A stretch of 64,000 bases of DNA from Actinomadura rubrisoli (GTDB lineage: Bacteria; Actinomycetota; Actinomycetes; Streptosporangiales; Streptosporangiaceae), in contig NZ_SMKU01000003.1 in NCBI RefSeq assembly GCF_004349215.1, positions 1 to 64,000 of the forward strand, given 5' to 3'. The notes under the pieces were generated by a model, which ran no database searches, was not told where the DNA came from, and saw only the letters and a program-made list of their open reading frames with translations. The position numbers were made by a program, and so were the translations under genes. Each line of letters opens with the position of its first letter. Position 1 is the stretch's first letter. Of this stretch, positions 63,243-64,000 are shown one piece after another.

Positions 63243-64000
63243 CTACAGGTCGATTGCGAAAAGATCATCATCGTCGTCCGGGCTTGTGATCGCCGCTACG
63301 GACTTCGGAGCCTTCTTGGGGACCCTAGCAGGCGCACGCGACGCAGGAGGCTTAACGGGCTTCTCAGAGCCGTTGACAGCCCATTCGGACACCTCAGCGG
63401 AAGGACTGGCCCCGTTGCGGCTCGGACGCCTGGTGGACGTCGCGGCCTTCTTGGGGGACCCCGCCTCTGGCATGTCATCGTCATCATCCGCAGCGGGTTC
63501 GATCCAGATGAATCGAGTCGCATGCCTGCCTCGGCCGCTCTCACTGGACTTCCGGCCCATCACGGAGTCCGAGCCGTTCTCCTCGTTAGACCTGACATTG
63601 ATTGCGGTCAAGGCATCAATGATCAGGTTGGCATCCTTATCGCCTAGTTCGTTTCTTGGTGCAAACTTGGTATTCAATGCTGACTGCGTCATTCCTGCCG
63701 GACCGGCCGCCTTCAGTGCTGTGGTCACCTGCTGAATGAGCTTCCGCGTGGCCCGCTCGGGCCGACCTTCAATCTTAACGTCATTCGGATCTTCGACGGC
63801 GGCGGCGAGGGCTCGTTCACCCAGAATCGTCTCGACGGAATGAATCATCGCCCACATGAGAGCCTCCGCAGCGAGAATGTCACGGGCTCCGACGAGCTTC
63901 CGGCAATCTATGATCGCGTACAGTGCAGCGATGCGCCTGACGTACGGCCGCGCGCGGCCAAGGAAAGCGGCCTTCGCAGACCTGCCCTTACGCGCTGCCA
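63243..64000 (-). CDS. C-terminal part of a DUF3987-like replication protein (partial)
   Basis: The frame is open to the window edge and so is partial. The visible part begins with AKAAFLGRARPYVRRIAALY followed by AIIDCRKLVGARDILAAEAL and MWAMIHSVETILG. This resembles the C-terminal helical region of DUF3987-type primase/helicase proteins in phages and plasmids. A winged-helix-like segment and a disordered Asp-rich, basic tail follow. It is probably the phage's replication initiator or helicase. Confidence 0.65.
   Translation of the reverse strand, partial: AARKGRSAKAAFLGRARPYVRRIAALYAIIDCRKLVGARDILAAEALMWAMIHSVETILGERALAAAVEDPNDVKIEGRPERATRKLIQQVTTALKAAGPAGMTQSALNTKFAPRNELGDKDANLIIDALTAINVRSNEENGSDSVMGRKSSESGRGRHATRFIWIEPAADDDDDMPEAGSPKKAATSTRRPSRNGASPSAEVSEWAVNGSEKPVKPPASRAPARVPKKAPKSVAAITSPDDDDDLFAIDL

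Larger units (their letters stand above)
31600..64000. mobile_element. Siphovirus-type prophage (left part; continues past the window)
   Basis: From about 31,600 the base composition drops, codon use shifts, and the gene order is that of a temperate siphovirus: integrase, small genes and HNH, terminase, portal, scaffold, capsid, connectors, tail tube, frameshifted chaperones, tape measure, distal tail, lysin and holin, fibre, then an oppositely oriented early/replication block. The exact left attachment core is not visible because the right end is outside the window. No repressor or excisionase is recognised here. Confidence 0.93.

Overview
The window looks like a chromosome segment of a high-GC actinobacterium. 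The evidence is very high coding GC with G/C-ending codons, frequent GTG and TTG starts, the glnE-glnA2 pair, an F420-dependent NADP reductase, a SpoIIE/HATPase phosphatase and a stand-alone class I terpene synthase. A Streptosporangiales or Thermomonosporaceae-like host would fit, but that is inference and no rRNA or other taxonomic marker is present.

Positions 1-31,500 are ordinary chromosome. In order they hold: a SNF2 helicase and an OsmC protein; a secreted tripeptidyl-aminopeptidase-type hydrolase broken by a 160-bp MITE-like insertion; a tandem pair of PAP2-type membrane phosphatases; a nitrogen block (glnE, glnA2 and a three-gene polar amino-acid ABC importer); a terpene synthase; a divergent ArsR/MFS pair with a visible operator; nadE; a multidomain SpoIIE phosphatase; an MFS-TetR efflux operon with two matching operators; panB; small membrane and winged-helix-like genes; npdG; map; a helix-hairpin-helix membrane protein; a LigD-type phosphoesterase fused to a degenerate ligase domain; and an NAD(P)-binding oxidoreductase.

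From about 31,600 to the right edge the GC content and codon use drop and the sequence is a siphovirus-type prophage that continues beyond the window. It starts with a tyrosine integrase beside the oxidoreductase's promoter palindromes. Next come small genes, an HNH endonuclease, two tRNA-like sequences and the packaging and head genes: terS, a terL reading frame broken at three points, portal, scaffold, capsid and connectors. The tail genes follow: tail tube, frameshifted assembly chaperones, a 1,904-residue tape measure with two cell-wall hydrolase domains, distal tail proteins and a beta-helix-like fibre. The lysis genes lie among them. A long minus-strand chain of small overlapping genes then runs left from the C-terminal end of a probable DUF3987-type replication protein at the window edge.

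The observations I would look at first are the three-way broken terminase gene with an apparent 47-nt hairpin insertion next to its Walker B motif, the two odd tRNA-like sequences upstream of it, the MITE disruption of the hydrolase, the ligase domain lacking its catalytic lysine, and the prophage junction that seems to have cut a divergent regulator away from its target gene.
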